Shown here in pieces: positions 6,204 through 7,378 of a stretch of DNA of 7,378 nt; positions within the stretch are counted from its first letter, which is position 1; each line of letters begins with the position of its first letter. The position numbers and the translations under genes were made by a program. The DNA is from an uncultured Clostridia bacterium (lineage in GTDB: Bacteria > Bacillota > Clostridia > Oscillospirales > Ruminococcaceae): the NCBI GenBank assembly GCA_937871145.1, contig CALMXN010000275.1, positions 1 to 7,378 on the forward strand, given 5' to 3'. The notes beneath the pieces were generated by a model, which was not told where the DNA came from, searched no databases, and was given only the letters and a program-made list of their open reading frames with translations.

Positions 6204-6521
6204 ATGACTGAAGCAAAGCATAAAATAATTGAACAACTTGTCAGCGACAAATTTATTAGCAAATCATATTGCCCGGAAGAAGAAATAGCCCAGTTTGCTG
6301 AACTTGAAAAATCAGGGGAAGAACTTCCATACAACATTTACAAAAAGACTGATAAACATAAGAACACAAAATACATAAAATACGATTATAAGGAAGATGA
6401 GCTTTCTGAGCTTCTTATTCTTGCTAATACAAAGTCGCTTAGTATAATTCAGTTCTTCAATGTTGTGTTCTTTATGACTTTTGCATTCTGTGTTATTCTT
6501 CTGATGCTTCTTTTCTTTTAG
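6204..6521 (+). CDS. Uncharacterised small tail-anchored membrane protein between ilvB and ilvN
   Basis: 105 residues, not recognised as any family. Residues 1-75 are hydrophilic and highly charged (Lys/Glu-rich, with a Tyr/Lys-rich patch KTDKHKNTKYIKYDYKED at 48-65) and have no signal peptide. Residues about 78-105 form one very hydrophobic helix rich in Phe that runs to the last residue (FCVILLMLLFF), the layout of a C-terminal tail anchor with the soluble part in the cytoplasm. Expression is well supported: a perfect AGGAGG (6191-6196) lies 7 bases before ATG, the gene starts 18 bases after the ilvB stop, and its own TAG overlaps the ribosome binding site of ilvN. It must therefore be cotranscribed with both synthase subunits. 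A role in placing or modulating the synthase at the membrane is conceivable but is inference from position only. The gene is not a fragment of ilvB or ilvN. Confidence 0.85.
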   Translation: MTEAKHKIIEQLVSDKFISKSYCPEEEIAQFAELEKSGEELPYNIYKKTDKHKNTKYIKYDYKEDELSELLILANTKSLSIIQFFNVVFFMTFAFCVILLMLLFF

Positions 6522-6525
6522 GAGG
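6520..6525 (+). promoter_or_regulatory. ilvN ribosome binding site overlapping the upstream stop codon
   Basis: AGGAGG shares its first two bases with the TAG stop (6519-6521) of the small membrane protein gene and stands 6 bases before the ilvN ATG. Ribosomes finishing the upstream gene would end on this site, so translation of the two is probably coupled. Confidence 0.75.
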
Positions 6526-6531
6526 TAGTGT

Positions 6532-7029
6532 ATGAAACATACGATTTCTGTTCTTGTTGAAAATCACGCAGGTGTCCTTTCAAGAATTTCAGGGCTTTTT
6601 TCAAGACGCGGCTTCAATATCGACAGCCTTGCTGTTGGTGTGACTGACGACCCTGCTGTTTCAAGAATTACTATTATTGCAGAAGGCAATGAATATACTG
6701 TTGAGCAGATTGAAAAACAGCTCAATAAGCTCATAGATGTCATAAAGGTGAAGACTCTTGACACAAGCGAGCTTCTTTCAAGAGAGCTTCTTCTCATAAA
6801 GATTAATGTATCGGCCGACAAGCGTTCAGAAATTATGACGATTGCTGAAATTATGGGTGCGAAGATTATAGATATTTCGCTTACAACAATTACGCTTGAA
6901 ATGTCCGATACAACCTATCACCTTCAGCGCTTTGAGGAAATGCTCAAGCCATACGGCATTATTGAAATTGTTAGGACAGGCAGTATAGCAATACAAAAGG
7001 GTGCAGACACTATTACAAATAAAAAGTAA
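6532..7029 (+). CDS. ilvN: Acetolactate synthase, regulatory (small) subunit
   Basis: 165 residues, the normal length of the IlvN/IlvH family. The N-terminal ACT domain (about 2-75) begins ISVLVENHAGVLSRISGLFSRRGFNIDSLAVG; the C-terminal ACT-like half (about 83-157) ends IIEIVRTGSIAIQKG, matching the conserved family end. The small subunit binds IlvB, raises its activity, and in most bacteria confers feedback inhibition by valine. Gly14 and Asn29, the positions whose replacement makes the Escherichia coli IlvH enzyme valine-resistant, are both present at the same numbering, so valine sensing is likely retained. It is the last gene of the operon, separated from ilvB by the small membrane protein gene; adjacency of the two subunit genes is the more common arrangement. 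A terminator overlaps its stop codon. Confidence 0.95.
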   Translation: MKHTISVLVENHAGVLSRISGLFSRRGFNIDSLAVGVTDDPAVSRITIIAEGNEYTVEQIEKQLNKLIDVIKVKTLDTSELLSRELLLIKINVSADKRSEIMTIAEIMGAKIIDISLTTITLEMSDTTYHLQRFEEMLKPYGIIEIVRTGSIAIQKGADTITNKK

Positions 7030-7054
7030 AGAAGGCTTGAAGCCTTCTTTTTTT
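7028..7054 (+). terminator. Intrinsic terminator of the ilv operon
   Basis: A 10-bp stem pairs 7028-7037 (AAAGAAGGCT) with 7041-7050 (AGCCTTCTTT) around a TGA loop, with seven T's at 7048-7054. It begins within the ilvN stop codon, so the operon ends here. Confidence 0.92.
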
Positions 7055-7132
7055 GTGTAACTATTTAATAAGTTTTGTTATAGTAATGAAACAAATTGTA
7101 CATACTGTAATTTTTTTGTAATAGCAATATTA

Positions 7133-7161
7133 TTGATATGTAACTACTTTCCAATTATATT
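7133..7161 (+). promoter_or_regulatory. Promoter of the right-end lipoprotein gene
   Basis: TTGATA (7133-7138, 5 of 6) is separated by 17 bases from TATATT (7156-7161, 5 of 6). The predicted start is near 7168, leaving a leader of about 20 bases with AAGGAG (7177-7182) 7 bases before ATG. The rest of the gap since the ilv terminator is AT-rich with no other feature that I can see. Confidence 0.65.
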
Positions 7162-7189
7162 GAAAGCATAAACAAAAAGGAGTTATTTT

Positions 7190-7352
7190 ATGAAAAAAAT
7201 TATTACAGCTTTTCTGGTTTCCGCAATGCTCATTTCACTTATAGGATGTAATAAGGATAAAAAGAATGATATAACTGATACATCAGCAAAGGATTCTTCT
7301 GCTGTTGAGTCAAAAATCAATATATCAGATTCTTCAGAAGTTGATTCTACTG
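7190..7352 (+). CDS. Putative lipoprotein, N-terminus only (3' end missing)
   Basis: Only about 54 genuine codons are present. Residues 1-20 (MKKIITAFLVSAMLISLIGC) are a classic lipoprotein signal peptide with lipobox LIGC, Cys20 being the lipidation site. After it comes a charged stretch (NKDKKND) and a Ser/Asp/Glu-rich linker (DTSAKDSSAVES..SDSSEVDS) typical of surface lipoproteins that hold a folded domain away from the membrane. That domain is missing, so no function can be given. The frame appears to continue to a TGA at 7373-7375, adding EIGRAHV, but those residues except possibly the Glu are translated adapter sequence and must not be annotated. Promoter and ribosome binding site are both good, so the start is well supported. 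Confidence 0.8.
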
Positions 7353-7378
7353 AGATCGGAAGAGCACACGTCTGAACT
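7353..7378 (+). other. Illumina TruSeq adapter sequence (not genomic)
   Basis: The last 26 bases begin AGATCGGAAGAGC and continue as the indexed-adapter arm (CACACGTCTGAACT), matching the known TruSeq 3' adapter without a mismatch to the edge of the window. This marks the end of an assembled contig with untrimmed reads, and the bases should be masked. Confidence 0.98.

Noticed and set aside
7353..7375. Genuine C-terminus IGRAHV and stop codon of the right-end lipoprotein
   Set aside because: These codons are translated adapter sequence.

Overview
The window looks like a piece of a chromosome from a low-GC, Gram-positive-type anaerobe, most likely a gut-associated member of the Clostridia (Ruminococcus-like). 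That placement is an inference. It rests on AT-rich DNA, strong AGGAGG-type ribosome binding sites, sigma-A-like promoters, lipoproteins in place of periplasmic proteins, and the style of the protein families. No 16S rRNA or other taxonomic marker is present. Nothing suggests a phage, insertion sequence, CRISPR array or tRNA/rRNA gene.

Layout. (1) At 1-550 (+) lies the C-terminal half of MnmA, the tRNA 2-thiouridylase, cut by the left edge. It ends at a hairpin terminator shared with the converging gene. (2) At 584-3262 (-) is a two-gene unit read right to left: a CNNM/CorC-type membrane protein with CBS domains, then, 21 bases later, a membrane-anchored extracellular transglutaminase-like protein. 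It has its own good promoter. (3) At 3403-4326 (-) is a single lipoprotein of the BtuF-like (cobalamin/siderophore/haem) substrate-binding family, with a TTG start, its own promoter and its own terminator. (4) A 248-base divergent intergenic region carries the promoters of the lipoprotein and of the next operon. (5) At 4575-7029 (+) is an acetohydroxyacid synthase operon: ilvB (catalytic subunit), an unrecognised 105-residue protein with a C-terminal membrane helix, and ilvN (valine-sensing regulatory subunit), closed by an intrinsic terminator. (6) From 7190 (+) a new lipoprotein gene begins and is cut off. The last 26 bases (7353-7378) are not genomic: they match the start of the Illumina TruSeq adapter.

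How the genes work together. IlvB and IlvN form the first enzyme common to valine, leucine and isoleucine synthesis. The small membrane protein between them is tightly coupled by spacing to both and is the best candidate here for something undescribed. The ilvB leader can also be drawn as an H-type pseudoknot next to the ribosome binding site, and IlvB itself departs from the family consensus at several active-site and FAD-site positions. The remaining genes are ordinary housekeeping or envelope functions with no evident pathway link to ilvBN.
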